Translations under genes and position numbers: made by a program
Notes under the pieces: model-generated
The model's database searches: none
The model's input: the letters and a program-made list of their open reading frames with translations, nothing else
What the model was told of the DNA's origin: nothing
Part shown: piece after piece, positions 1 through 9,576 of the stretch
How positions within the stretch are numbered: the first letter of the stretch is position 1
Layout of the letters: each line of letters starts with the position of its first letter
Source: Mariniphaga sp.
GTDB lineage: Bacteria; Bacteroidota; Bacteroidia; Bacteroidales; Prolixibacteraceae
NCBI GenBank assembly: GCA_025355585.1
Contig: JANXZJ010000193.1
Span: forward strand, 62,001 to 126,000
DNA length: 64,000 bases
Direction of reading: 5' to 3'

Positions 1-2016
1 GTTGTCATCCCGAAGCTCCTGGTTTCGGAATTGCGGAATCGAACGGCTGTTTTGAACATCGAGGAACTGATGATCTATTTCGCCTATGAAACGGCTTGGA
101 TTGCAGAATTCGGGTTTTCCCCAGCGAAATCGTTGCTGTGCAAACGAAAGCCATGCCTGGTTTTCGGAACGGGTAAGCGCCACATAAAAAAGCCGGCGTT
201 CCTCTTCCAATTCCGATAAAGTCAGTGTTCCTGAGAATCCCGACGGGAAAAGATTTTCTTCCAGTCCTACGATAAATACATTCTTAAACTCAAGTCCTTT
301 TGAAGAATGAACCGTCATAAGTGTTACCTTATCTGTATCGCCTTCCTTGTCGTTGTCCTGATCGGTCAATAGCGCCACATCTTCCATAAATATCTGTAAA
401 CCATCGGGTCGTCCCTCTTCTTTGGCTGCAATTGAAAAGTCCTGGATGGCATTTAGTAACTCCTGTGTGTTTTCGTACCGACTAAGATTTTCGGGTGATT
501 TATCCTGGTACAATTCCGAAAGGATTCCCGACTCGGAGGCTATTTTATTGGCCATTTCGTACGCCTCAGTGGTGGCAAACTGATTCGAGAATTTGCTGAT
601 CAGTTGGGTGAACACACTGATCTTCTTTATCACTCCGACATTTAATCCGGCCAACAACATCTTTTCGGGATAGGTTGCAACTTCCCATATACTGCAACCT
701 GAAATCCCTGCTGCATCTTCAAGTTTATTAAGGGTGGTGGCTCCGATCCCCCTTGCCGGATAATTGATGATCCGTTTAAATGACTCATCATCTTTCGAAT
801 TGATAATCAATCTGAAATAGGAGAGGATATCTTTGATCTCTTTACGCTGGTAAAATGATAATCCGCCATAGATTTTATAAGGGATGTTTCGTTTCCGCAG
901 AATCTCTTCAAATACACGCGATTGCGCATTGGTCCTGTAAAGAATTGCAAAATCAGAGAAGTTGTCGTGATCCTGCATCCGGTGGTCGAATATCTCGTTT
1001 GCGACAAGGTATCCCTCGTCGTGTTCGTTTGTTGCTGTAAGTACTTTAATCCGTTCGCCTTTGGCATTTTCGCTGAAGACTGTTTTTTGCAACTGGTGCT
1101 TATTCTTTGCAATCAGACTATTGGCTGCATCAACTATCACCTGGGTTGAACGGTAATTTTGTTCAAGCTTGTACGTGGCAAATCCGGGATAATCGTTTTT
1201 GAAGTTGAGGATATTCTCGATTCTGGCTCCCCTGAAAGAATAAATGCTTTGTGCATCGTCACCAACTACGCAGATGTTTTGATGCGTTTCGGCAAGTCTT
1301 TTGACAATCAGGTATTGCGAAAAATTGGTATCCTGGTACTCATCAACAAGTATATACAGAAATGTCTGTTGATATTTGGCAAGAATATCAGGATGATTTT
1401 TGAATAAAATATTTGTAATCAACAGGAGGTCATCAAAATCCATTGCTCCGGCGTTTTTGCACCTTTTCGTATATTCGAGGTAGATTTCACTCGTTCGCGG
1501 AATCCGTGCTGCCTGATCTGCCTCCCGCTGCTGGGCATTCTGATGATAAGCGACCGGAGTAATCAGGTTATTTTTTGCAGTCGAAATGCGGTTAAGAATA
1601 ACACCCGGTTTATAAGTGGCATCTTCGAGATTGAGACTTTTGATGACTGATTTTATAAGGCTCTTTGAATCCTGTGTATCGTAAATGGTAAAAGTGGTTG
1701 GATAACCGATGGTTGCAGCTTCGGCCCTTAATATTCTTGAGAAAATGGCATGGAATGTTCCCATCCAAAGGTGCCTCGAAACGTTATTCCCAACTTCTGA
1801 TGCTATCCGCTCTTTCATTTCGCGGGCTGCCTTATTTGTAAAGGTAAGGGCAAGGATGGCCGATGGTTCTATTCCCTTCTTTAACAGATGTGCAATGCGA
1901 TAGGTGAGTACGCGCGTTTTTCCGGAACCTGCCCCTGCAATTACAAGTGAAGCTCCTTCTGTATTGATCACAGCTTCGCGTTGCGCGCTGTTCAGACTTT
2001 CAAGATAATTTGACAA
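1..2016 (-). CDS. UvrD/PcrA-family ATP-dependent DNA helicase, C-terminus cut off
   Basis: Superfamily 1A 3'-5' helicase acting in repair and replication restart. Read on the minus strand, the frame stays open to base 1, so 672 residues are visible and the C-terminus lies outside the window. Visible motifs in order: Walker A GAGSGKT at residues 28-34, the Q-motif region LNSAQREAV just before it, ALTFTNKAA, the Walker B-like VDEYQDTN, GDDAQSIYSFRGA, QNYRS, the motif V stretch VHSSKGLEF and motif VI FYVALTR. I chose a TTG start at 2016 because it places SNYLESLNSAQREAV at the N-terminus as in the family; no ATG lies in frame nearby, so the start is uncertain. UvrD versus PcrA versus Rep cannot be separated here. 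Confidence 0.93.
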   Translation of the reverse strand, partial: MSNYLESLNSAQREAVINTEGASLVIAGAGSGKTRVLTYRIAHLLKKGIEPSAILALTFTNKAAREMKERIASEVGNNVSRHLWMGTFHAIFSRILRAEAATIGYPTTFTIYDTQDSKSLIKSVIKSLNLEDATYKPGVILNRISTAKNNLITPVAYHQNAQQREADQAARIPRTSEIYLEYTKRCKNAGAMDFDDLLLITNILFKNHPDILAKYQQTFLYILVDEYQDTNFSQYLIVKRLAETHQNICVVGDDAQSIYSFRGARIENILNFKNDYPGFATYKLEQNYRSTQVIVDAANSLIAKNKHQLQKTVFSENAKGERIKVLTATNEHDEGYLVANEIFDHRMQDHDNFSDFAILYRTNAQSRVFEEILRKRNIPYKIYGGLSFYQRKEIKDILSYFRLIINSKDDESFKRIINYPARGIGATTLNKLEDAAGISGCSIWEVATYPEKMLLAGLNVGVIKKISVFTQLISKFSNQFATTEAYEMANKIASESGILSELYQDKSPENLSRYENTQELLNAIQDFSIAAKEEGRPDGLQIFMEDVALLTDQDNDKEGDTDKVTLMTVHSSKGLEFKNVFIVGLEENLFPSGFSGTLTLSELEEERRLFYVALTRSENQAWLSFAQQRFRWGKPEFCNPSRFIGEIDHQFLDVQNSRSIPQFRNQELRDDN

Positions 2017-2183
2017 ATCGTTGTAATTTAAGTACTTCGTATTAATATATCCTGGTTTTAACCGCGAATGGCGCAAAGATATACCGACCTGACTGAATAT
2101 TGGCTATCCGGAACAAATATTCTGTTACTTCGATAATGATTAATTTCGTAATATTGTACACCAATAACTGAAAGTCGCTTTAA

Positions 2184-3488
2184 ATGGAACATATCCGAAT
2201 TGTCAGGTCAGGAATAATATTGTTATTCGTTCTTTTATTTTCTGCGAAATTAGTTGACGGTCAATCGCTCTCGTCACCTTTGGCTTCTTTTGCAGAACAA
2301 ACTTCCTATCCTGTTTTCGCTGGTAAGGATTTTATCTATTATTTCTGCGGCACTAACGGGCAACAGAGTGGTTCACTGAAAGCAACCTCTTCTGGTATGC
2401 TTGTCACTTTTGCCTGGGATAAATACAATCCGGTTTCCGGGACTTTTAGCTTTTTTACGAATGAAACCGGAACATCTTCTACCTTGTCAGCTCTTGATAA
2501 TGGGTGTTACCGGGTTAGTTTCAGAGATAATGGCGTTGATTATCTTTTTCGGGCCTGGATCATGAATGGCTGGATTGAGGTGACTGCCGGAATCTCCGAA
2601 TCCAATTGTCAGTTTCTTAAATTACATGGCAGCGCAACCGGTTCAAATTATGTGTATTACGATTTGTCGTCAGCTCAGCCTGTTACAATTAATCCGGATT
2701 ATAAATACATCTGGTACAGCGATAATGTTTCGGCAGCAACGGTTCAGAATCCCGTAATTAACAATCCACCAACTAAAAATAGTGTTTACCGTCTTGAGAT
2801 AACAGATCGTGCCGGGTGTATGCAAAGTAGTCAGGTTACCTATGAGTCAATTGTTACCCGTGCGAAATTTTCATGGAAGGCCAACCAGGAATTGAGCCCA
2901 CAGTTTACAATCCCTGAGGCTCCTTTAGAAGTGAAATTTACGAACGAATCGGAGAATGGTGACCCCGATAAATTCGAGTGGTTCTTTTACAAGGAAAAAT
3001 CTGTCATCGAAGCTGAAGGATCGGTCGGAGGAAAGGTTGACTCTATTTTGACGAAGATTTATGACGTTAGTCCTTCTTATATCTACGAAAACTCGGGTAA
3101 ATATAAAGTTAAACTTGTTTCAGCAAAACAAAGTGTTGGTTTCACGTGTCGCGACACCATGTATCTTAAAGATTACATTGTAATTGATACTTCGCTTGTT
3201 CAAGTTGCTCCGGCATTTACTCCCAATGGAGATGGTGTAAATGATATTTTGGTTATTAGAACCAGGTCGCTTCAATCGCTTGATTTTCAAGTATTCAATC
3301 GTTGGGGTCGCATTGTTCATAAATTCAGCAAATCGGGTTATGTTCCTGCCGATTCTGAACTGGCCGCATGGGATGGCAAAGTCAACGGTAAACTTGCTAC
3401 ACCGGGTGTTTATTTTTATGTGGTGGATGCCGTAGGACGCGACGGCGAACGACGACGAAAGAAGGGATTTGTTCAGATGATCTGGTAG
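2184..3488 (+). CDS. T9SS type B sorted surface protein with PKD-like domain
   Basis: 434 residues. A signal peptide occupies about residues 1-27 and ends in VDGQ. The middle carries Ig/PKD-like sequence; residues about 240-315 look like a PKD domain (PLEVKFTNES, then YENSGKYKVKLVS). The last 90 residues are a gliding-motility-associated C-terminal (CHU_C) domain: APAFTPNGDGVND, then VFNRWGR, then WDGKVNGK and GVYFYVV. In this family that tail directs export through the type IX system and attachment to the cell surface. The passenger role is unknown. It stands alone: the helicase is divergent on its left, and the DUF493 gene starts about 90 bases downstream. Confidence 0.88.
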   Translation: MEHIRIVRSGIILLFVLLFSAKLVDGQSLSSPLASFAEQTSYPVFAGKDFIYYFCGTNGQQSGSLKATSSGMLVTFAWDKYNPVSGTFSFFTNETGTSSTLSALDNGCYRVSFRDNGVDYLFRAWIMNGWIEVTAGISESNCQFLKLHGSATGSNYVYYDLSSAQPVTINPDYKYIWYSDNVSAATVQNPVINNPPTKNSVYRLEITDRAGCMQSSQVTYESIVTRAKFSWKANQELSPQFTIPEAPLEVKFTNESENGDPDKFEWFFYKEKSVIEAEGSVGGKVDSILTKIYDVSPSYIYENSGKYKVKLVSAKQSVGFTCRDTMYLKDYIVIDTSLVQVAPAFTPNGDGVNDILVIRTRSLQSLDFQVFNRWGRIVHKFSKSGYVPADSELAAWDGKVNGKLATPGVYFYVVDAVGRDGERRRKKGFVQMIW

Positions 3489-3579
3489 AAACGCTATGCT
3501 TTTACCTGTTTCACATGCCAATTGCCAGGAATAAATTCTTACAAGATAAATTTTATAGAATAGTTAACTGATTTAGAGA

Positions 3580-3849
3580 ATGAGTGATAATATTGAAAAA
3601 TTTCGGGAATTACTTTCAAAAAATACAACCTGGCCAATGGTCTATTATTTTAAGTTTATCATTCACAATAGTCAGGAAAAACTTGATCAGGTAAAGCTTC
3701 TTTTTGACGATCCTTCGACTATCACCTATAATACTTCAAGGGATATCAAATTTATCAGTATTTCGTGCAAACAACTGATGCCCGATGCAGAGTCAATCAT
3801 TGCCATTTACGAAAAAGCAAACCTGGTTGACGGATTGATTGCACTATAG
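3580..3849 (+). CDS. DUF493 family protein (YbeD-like)
   Basis: 89 residues, all of it one DUF493 domain, a small ferredoxin-like alpha/beta fold found across bacteria. Length and pattern (FIIHNSQEKLDQVKLLF, then FISISCKQLMPDAESIIAIYEKA) match the usual size. It has no signal peptide, so it should be cytoplasmic. The molecular role of the family is not well settled; YbeD sits near lipoate genes in enterobacteria, but nothing of that pathway is next to it here. The peptidase gene that follows starts 51 bases downstream on the same strand. Confidence 0.85.
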   Translation: MSDNIEKFRELLSKNTTWPMVYYFKFIIHNSQEKLDQVKLLFDDPSTITYNTSRDIKFISISCKQLMPDAESIIAIYEKANLVDGLIAL

Positions 3850-3900
3850 AATCCCATTGTTATTGACTTATAAAAATACCATATAATCATTCGTTTCATC

Positions 3901-5265
3901 ATGATCAGATTTTTAAGATTTTCCCTGCCGGTTATTTTGTTGGTTGCCGCGTGGCAGATTGGTTTTTCACAGAACCTTGAAACCCGTATAAAAAGTTTGC
4001 CCGGAATTATCTCTGTCGAAAAGATGGAGAACAATCCATTTTTCTCGGAGGCGATGATCATCATGGTGAAGCAACCGCTCGACCATCTTCATCCCGAACT
4101 GGGTTCTTTTCCGCAACGCATTGTACTTTCAAATTTAGGTCTTGATCAACCTGTCGTGTTTATAACTGAAGGTTATGGTGGTGCTTACGGTGCCACTCCG
4201 AAATACCTGAATGAACTTTGTCCATTTCTCAATGCCAATCAACTATTTGTTGAACACCGTTTTTTTGGTAAATCAGTTCCAGATACAATCGATTGGAAAT
4301 ACCTGACCGTTGAGAACGCGGCTGCAGACCATCACCATATTGTTGAGCTATTTAAGCAGGTTTACAACAGGAAATGGATCAGCACTGGCATCAGCAAAGG
4401 GGGAGAGACTGCTTTGTACCACCGGGCTCTCTATCCCAAAGATGTTGATATATCAGTGCCTTATGTTGCGCCAGTCAACTTCTCTGTGGAAGAGAAACGC
4501 CACGACCGTTTTATACGGCATAAAGCAGGAACAGCATCCGAACGGAAAGAGATTGCCAGTTGTCAAAGGGAATTTCTGAAAAGGAAACAGCAGCTGATGC
4601 CGCTTTTTGAACAGTTCTGTAAGGAAAAAAACTTCAAATTCAGGGCCAGCACCAGCGAAATATTCGACTATTGTGTGCTCGAATTTGCATTTTCATTTTG
4701 GCAATGGGGCCGGCCGGTGAATGAGATTCCACGAACTACTGCTTCATTACCAATGGTCAATGATGAAGTTGCATCAGCAAATTATCCTGCAACTGTGATC
4801 CCTGCTTCCAGTGAAACTGATAAGGAGTTTTTTAATTACCTGATTAAAATCTGTTCTCCCGACTATTTTGATGAAGAAACCGGAAAATCAACCTTCCCCT
4901 TTTTCGTCCAGGCACTGAAACAGCTCGGTTATTACGGGTATAACACAAAGCCGTTTAAAGGTCTGATGAAACTGACAGACACAAAGGGTTATATCGAAAA
5001 ATTATTTATGCCGTCATCTGCTCACTTTGTATATGATCCTTCCATGAGCTTACTCGTGAAAAAATATTTAAAAAAAGATGCAGATAAGGTTTTACTGATT
5101 TACGGTGGCAATGATCCATGGACTGCTTCAGCTGCCTCTTCACGTGGTAATAAAAAAATCCTAAAAGTTGTTCAGCCCGAAGGAAGCCATCGTACACGAA
5201 TCGGAACATTACCCGAGTATCAACGGATACTCGTCATGGAAACTTTGGAGAAATGGATGAAGTAG
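3901..5265 (+). CDS. PS-10/S37-type serine peptidase, exported
   Basis: 454 residues with a signal peptide ending near GFSQ (residue 24). The fold is alpha/beta hydrolase: the nucleophile elbow is GISKGGE with Ser165, the acid is probably in GNDPWTAS (about residue 403) and the histidine in GSHRTR (about 426). The stretch EHRFFGKSVPD at 119 is shared by S28/S37 prolyl tripeptidyl peptidases; overall length and order fit Peptidase_S37 of Bacteroidota. Likely a periplasmic or surface aminopeptidase releasing short peptides from proline-containing substrates; exact specificity is inference. It is monocistronic in appearance, with about 130 bases before the next gene. Confidence 0.82.
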   Translation: MIRFLRFSLPVILLVAAWQIGFSQNLETRIKSLPGIISVEKMENNPFFSEAMIIMVKQPLDHLHPELGSFPQRIVLSNLGLDQPVVFITEGYGGAYGATPKYLNELCPFLNANQLFVEHRFFGKSVPDTIDWKYLTVENAAADHHHIVELFKQVYNRKWISTGISKGGETALYHRALYPKDVDISVPYVAPVNFSVEEKRHDRFIRHKAGTASERKEIASCQREFLKRKQQLMPLFEQFCKEKNFKFRASTSEIFDYCVLEFAFSFWQWGRPVNEIPRTTASLPMVNDEVASANYPATVIPASSETDKEFFNYLIKICSPDYFDEETGKSTFPFFVQALKQLGYYGYNTKPFKGLMKLTDTKGYIEKLFMPSSAHFVYDPSMSLLVKKYLKKDADKVLLIYGGNDPWTASAASSRGNKKILKVVQPEGSHRTRIGTLPEYQRILVMETLEKWMK

Positions 5266-5395
5266 TGTAATTTTCAGGTAGGACCATGGACTAACGGACA
5301 GTTGGGAGATACAGGTTTGCACAAAGTATGGCGCTTTCCTGACACTGCCTTAATGCTAAATGTCTTTATAGTACAATATCAACAACCTGATTCCT

Positions 5396-6937
5396 ATGGA
5401 AAAAACATTCAAATTACTGTTCAAAAATTACTGGATTCTGTTTTTACTTGTCGGGGTGAAAATGGTGTTGCAAATGCTTGTGGTTAATCCGGTTTATGAA
5501 TTGCACCGTGATGAGTTTCTTCACCTTGATCAGGCAAACCACCTGGCTGCCGGTTTTATATCTGTTCCACCTTTGATGTCATGGGTTTCTTTCCTGATTA
5601 AAATATTGGGTGGTGATGTTTTCTGGGTACGGTTTTTCCCGGCTTTATTCGGTGCATTGACGCTTGTTGTCATCTGGTTGATGGTGGAACAATTAAAAGG
5701 TGGAATTCTTTCCAAAATACTCGTGAGCTCTATTTTTATCTTTTCTGTGTTTGTAAGGATCAACATTCTGTATCAACCCAATTCATCCGATATACTCGCC
5801 TGGACCTGCGTTTTCTACTTCCTGATCAGGTTTATCGACGAAGATCGTCCTGTCTGGCTATTTCTGATGATGATTTCATTGGTATTGGGGTTCTATAACA
5901 AATACAATATTGTCTTTCTTTTAACAGCAATATTCATTGCCTTTTTGGCAACTGACTTGCGCAAAGTGTTTATTACCAAATATTTTTATCTGATATTGAC
6001 TGTCGGATTTATTCTCTTGTTACCTAATATCCTTTGGCAATACAACCATCAGTTTCCGGTAATTGATCATATGAGGGTGCTGAAAGAAACACAGTTGAAC
6101 AATGTGAGCCGGCTTGGATTTTTAAAAGAGCAATTCCTGTTAATGTCAATGGCAATGCCATTGATTTTAGCCGCATTTATCGGATTCTTTAATTACGGAC
6201 CATTCCGGAAATATCGGGTTATCGCACTTACGTTCATTATTGCAATGGCCATCTTTGCCTTATTAAGAGCTAAAAACTATTATGCTTTAGGTCTTTATCC
6301 CGTACTGTTTACGTTTGGTGCCGTCTTACTTGAGAAGAAACTTCCAAAATTTAAGGTGGTTGCTCCTGTTTATATATTGCTTAATATTTTGTTTTTCATT
6401 GGAGTTGCTAAATTTATGTTTCCGGTACTTAGTCCGGCAGAAATCGCGCAGAATAAACAAAGGTTTGAGGATATGGGTTTTTTGAAGTGGGAGGATGGAA
6501 AGAATCACGATCTGCCACAGGATTTTGCGGATATGCTTGGCTGGAAAGAGATGGCTTCAAAGGCACTGATTGTTTATAATACGTTACCTGACAGTGTAAA
6601 GGCCGAAACTTTGGTGTTCTGCGATAATTACGGACAAACCGGAGCGCTTAATTTCTACAACCATGGAAAAATGCCTGAAGCTTATTCTTTCAATACTGAT
6701 TATCTTTTCTGGATTCCTAAAGATATGAAGATCAAAAATATATTGCTGGTTGGTAAAGCTCCGAATGAAAACATCCAAAAGCTGTTTGAGCATTTTACAA
6801 AAGTGGGGGTTGTCGAAAATCCGGATGCCCGTGAACGGGGAACATCCCTGTTTCTACTTTCCGGTGCGAAAAATGAATTTTCAGCGATTTTCAACGCTGA
6901 AATGAACCGCCGGAAAAAAGAAATGGACTGTTTCTGA
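5396..6937 (+). CDS. GT39-like membrane glycosyltransferase (ArnT/PMT type)
   Basis: 513 residues with about ten to twelve hydrophobic segments. Near the N-terminus the first periplasmic loop reads YELHRDEFLHLDQA, which is the Asp/Glu-bearing loop of GT-C fold enzymes (DE-type catalytic acid), followed by PPLMSW. Family members move a sugar from a polyprenyl phosphate donor to lipid or protein on the outer face of the inner membrane. The C-terminal ~130 residues form a soluble domain, also usual for GT39 relatives. Acceptor and sugar cannot be told. The ATG is preceded by no clear Shine-Dalgarno sequence. Confidence 0.82.
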   Translation: MEKTFKLLFKNYWILFLLVGVKMVLQMLVVNPVYELHRDEFLHLDQANHLAAGFISVPPLMSWVSFLIKILGGDVFWVRFFPALFGALTLVVIWLMVEQLKGGILSKILVSSIFIFSVFVRINILYQPNSSDILAWTCVFYFLIRFIDEDRPVWLFLMMISLVLGFYNKYNIVFLLTAIFIAFLATDLRKVFITKYFYLILTVGFILLLPNILWQYNHQFPVIDHMRVLKETQLNNVSRLGFLKEQFLLMSMAMPLILAAFIGFFNYGPFRKYRVIALTFIIAMAIFALLRAKNYYALGLYPVLFTFGAVLLEKKLPKFKVVAPVYILLNILFFIGVAKFMFPVLSPAEIAQNKQRFEDMGFLKWEDGKNHDLPQDFADMLGWKEMASKALIVYNTLPDSVKAETLVFCDNYGQTGALNFYNHGKMPEAYSFNTDYLFWIPKDMKIKNILLVGKAPNENIQKLFEHFTKVGVVENPDARERGTSLFLLSGAKNEFSAIFNAEMNRRKKEMDCF

Positions 6938-6998
6938 ATGATTGATTTAAACAGGTAAACTCAACAATTTAGCTTGCTTACTTTTAAAACTTAAATAT

Positions 6999-7448
6999 AT
7001 GAACATCAGGTTTTACATTGAAATAATTGTTTTAATGGCCACTGTTTCTTCCTGCCGGTTACCGGCATCTCCTGCTTCGCCCGAAAAATTAAAGTCTGAA
7101 CTGTTTGCAGTTGAAAAGGAGTTTTGTACGATGGCGCAGACCGAAGGTGTTCAGAATGCATTTGTTCATTTTGCCGCCGATTCAGCTGTCGTATTAAGGC
7201 GAAGTCAATTGATTAAAGGGAAAGATGCGATTCGCCTTCAGTACGAATCTTTTCCCCGAAAAGGTTCGAAATTGGAATGGGTACCCGACTTTGCGGACGT
7301 TTCAGCTTCGGGTGATTTGGGTTATACCTATGGAAAATACACCTTAACTTCAACTGACAGTGTCGGTCATACAACTAAAAATGAGGGTATATTCCATACA
7401 GTGTGGAAACGTCAGCCCGACGGACATTGGCGATTCGTCTGGGATTAA
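6999..7448 (+). CDS. DUF4440/SnoaL-like lipoprotein
   Basis: 149 residues. The N-terminus is a lipoprotein signal with lipobox VSSC (Cys19). The rest is an NTF2-like DUF4440 domain: ELFAVEKEFCTMA, FAADSAVV, GKDAIRLQY, then YGKYTL and the closing VWKRQPDGHWRFVWD, which is the typical last strand of the family. Such proteins form small cone-shaped pockets; some are ketosteroid isomerase-like, many are only binding proteins. A function cannot be given. Confidence 0.8.
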   Translation: MNIRFYIEIIVLMATVSSCRLPASPASPEKLKSELFAVEKEFCTMAQTEGVQNAFVHFAADSAVVLRRSQLIKGKDAIRLQYESFPRKGSKLEWVPDFADVSASGDLGYTYGKYTLTSTDSVGHTTKNEGIFHTVWKRQPDGHWRFVWD

Positions 7449-7543
7449 GCTGTTTATGAGTTGCGTTTGTAACCTTAACGTTATTTAACTGGTCTATCGG
7501 AAGGAAAGATGCGTTTATATGAATAAAGATGAACCCTTTGAAC

Positions 7544-7551
7544 TATTTTTG
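7544..7551 (+). promoter_or_regulatory. Bacteroidota -7 box TATTTTTG upstream of 7584
   Basis: A perfect TAnnTTTG box lies 33 bases before the ATG at 7584. A transcript would start near 7558 and leave a leader of about 26 bases. I see no clear TTG box at the expected distance upstream. Confidence 0.42.
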
Positions 7552-7583
7552 CGCAACTTTTAAAGTGAGATTTCTCGTACGTA

Positions 7584-8714
7584 ATGAAATTAGATTCAAA
7601 CAAAGGCGCACTTCGCAATTGGTTAAAGTATTTTAGTGTTGGATTCATCGTCGTTTTTGCCCTGATCGGCCTTTTTCTGACCACCGCTTTTTTCGCTGTC
7701 AAATTGCATGTTACCGATGATCCGGGTGCCGTAGATTATAACGACCGGTATTTCCAGGAACTCAAAGATAAATACGGACAATCCAAAACAAATGATAGCA
7801 CTACGGTAAATAACAGGGAAGCTACGTTTTTTCACAATGTTCTTGTCTTAAATAAATACTATCCCGATAATTCCCTCTATATTTTAAATGCTTATCTTAA
7901 AAGCCGTAACCTGGGTGAGGCGGAGCGCATGATAAGCGCTGTCAATTTGTATATGCAGGATAATAAGGGTTATAAAACTGAAATAAACGAATTTGAAATT
8001 TCGAAATCAAAAGATAGCACCAAAAGAAACAGTGGCAGCGTTTTCGAATGGATGAATATTTCGGAATGGGGGGATTTTAAACTGGCTGTTGCAAAAGATA
8101 AGCCGTTGATTGATTCTGTTGCTAATTTGACAGATGTTGAACCACGTCTGATTGTCGCAGTACTTGTGGGTGAACAGATCAGGCTCTTTAATTCTGAACG
8201 TGAAGCCTATAAAAAATGGATTGGTCCGTTAAAGATTTTGTCCGTTGAATCGACTTTTTCGTTGGGTGTAACCGGAATAAAAGTCCCGACAGCCCAAACG
8301 ATTGAACGGAATCTAAAAGACAAGCAATCAGTGTTCTACCTCGGCGAAAAATATGAACATCTGCTCGATTTCCAGACGAACAACCTCGAAGATGAACGGT
8401 TTAAAAGACTTACTTCCTATAAGAACCATTTTTATTCCTATCTGTATGCTGCCTTGAACATCAAACAGATGAAGATGCAATGGGAGCGTGCTGGTTTTCC
8501 GATTGGAGATCGCCCCGAAATCCTTGCCACACTGTACAACATCGGTTTTGAAGTTTCAATTCCCAAAGAGAACCCGGTTGTGGGTGGATCAACAGTTATG
8601 ATTCATCGCAAACCATACTCATTTGGTGCCATCGCTTATGAGTATTATTATTCGGGCGAATTATTCGACCTGTTCCCGTTTAAAGCAACAAAATTCGACT
8701 GGGTACATGTATAA
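7584..8714 (+). CDS. Membrane-anchored protein with possible lysozyme-like (transglycosylase) fold
   Basis: 376 residues. One membrane segment spans about residues 17-40; the remainder should face the periplasm. I do not recognise a named family with certainty. A stretch LIVAVLVGEQIR, then LSVESTFSLGVTGIK, and near the end EILATLYNIGF resembles the layout of lytic transglycosylase-like domains (glutamate after a helix, then a G-T/G-I loop, later a helix with YN-G), as in DUF1402-type proteins. Glu in VGEQ is the candidate acid. The stop overlaps the start of the next gene, which codes for a sugar phosphodiesterase-like protein, so the two may act on envelope polymers together. That link is inference. 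Confidence 0.6.
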   Translation: MKLDSNKGALRNWLKYFSVGFIVVFALIGLFLTTAFFAVKLHVTDDPGAVDYNDRYFQELKDKYGQSKTNDSTTVNNREATFFHNVLVLNKYYPDNSLYILNAYLKSRNLGEAERMISAVNLYMQDNKGYKTEINEFEISKSKDSTKRNSGSVFEWMNISEWGDFKLAVAKDKPLIDSVANLTDVEPRLIVAVLVGEQIRLFNSEREAYKKWIGPLKILSVESTFSLGVTGIKVPTAQTIERNLKDKQSVFYLGEKYEHLLDFQTNNLEDERFKRLTSYKNHFYSYLYAALNIKQMKMQWERAGFPIGDRPEILATLYNIGFEVSIPKENPVVGGSTVMIHRKPYSFGAIAYEYYYSGELFDLFPFKATKFDWVHV

Positions 8715-9576
8715 GAGTTTTAAATGTAACAGTTTAAGAATTCTACTGCCATTCTTCTTTTGTGTGATGATGGTTTCTTCCTTAAGGTTGAATGCACAAA
8801 TCAGGCAAGATTCAGTCCCTGAATGGCATGAATTACAGCCAGGTTTGTACTTCAGCGAGCCGGAAGCCCCGGAAAAATCAATACTGAACGATTCTAAGAT
8901 CTTCATTTTAAAAGCAGATCCCAGGCTTTGTAATTTCAGGATGCTAAGTTCATCAGAGCATGGAAAAAAGAATAGGACCGCGAATGGTTGGGCCAAAGAA
9001 TTTGGTGTGAATGTGGTTGTAAATGCCGGAATGTTCAGCCTACGCAACGGCAGAACCAATAAAGGTTACATGAAAAACTATTCCCATCTTAATAATTCGA
9101 AGATGAATGGTTATTACAATGTGATGATGGCCATGAACCCCAAACAAAAGTCTGATCCGGAAATCATGATGTACGATCTTACCTGCACAGACTGGGCATC
9201 AATCCGTGCAAAATATAATACCTGGTGCCAGGGAATGCGAATGATCGATTGCAATGGCAATAAAATGGCCTGGGACAAACGCCCCGGACAAGCTTGCAGC
9301 ATGGTGATCAGTGCCACAGATATCACCGGCAATATTTACTTTATTTTTACGCGTTCTCCCTATACGCATCAGAAAATGATTGATTTTGTAATCGGTTTAA
9401 TCCCAGGTATCCGCACAACAGTTTACCTCGAAGGCGGCCCTGAAGCCAGTCTTTATATACAAACCAAAGATACTACCATCTCCAAGATTGGAAGTTACGT
9501 TTCGACGACCTACGAGAACGATAACAACGACCATTTCTGGAAAATCCCCAACGTCATCGGTATTCAATCGAGATAA
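8707..9576 (+). CDS. Phosphodiester glycosidase (NAGPA/DUF2233) family protein, exported
   Basis: 289 residues from the ATG at 8707, which overlaps the last codons of the preceding gene. A longer in-frame start at 8623 lies well inside that gene and is unlikely. The signal peptide ends near LNAQ. NAGPA-domain hallmarks: VNAGMFS at about residues 97-103, SMVISATD, and LEGGPEASL near the C-terminus. Members cleave N-acetylglucosamine-1-phosphodiester or related phosphodiester-linked sugars, in bacteria probably on envelope glycopolymers. The four-base-scale overlap suggests translational coupling with the membrane protein upstream. Confidence 0.85.
   Translation: MYKSFKCNSLRILLPFFFCVMMVSSLRLNAQIRQDSVPEWHELQPGLYFSEPEAPEKSILNDSKIFILKADPRLCNFRMLSSSEHGKKNRTANGWAKEFGVNVVVNAGMFSLRNGRTNKGYMKNYSHLNNSKMNGYYNVMMAMNPKQKSDPEIMMYDLTCTDWASIRAKYNTWCQGMRMIDCNGNKMAWDKRPGQACSMVISATDITGNIYFIFTRSPYTHQKMIDFVIGLIPGIRTTVYLEGGPEASLYIQTKDTTISKIGSYVSTTYENDNNDHFWKIPNVIGIQSR

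Noticed and set aside
31-1407. Short plus-strand frames at the left end
   Set aside because: They are antisense to the UvrD-type helicase, whose motifs are continuous on the minus strand.
8623-8706. Longer N-terminus for the NAGPA-domain protein
   Set aside because: It overlaps the previous gene by 90 bases and puts 28 residues before an otherwise normal signal peptide.
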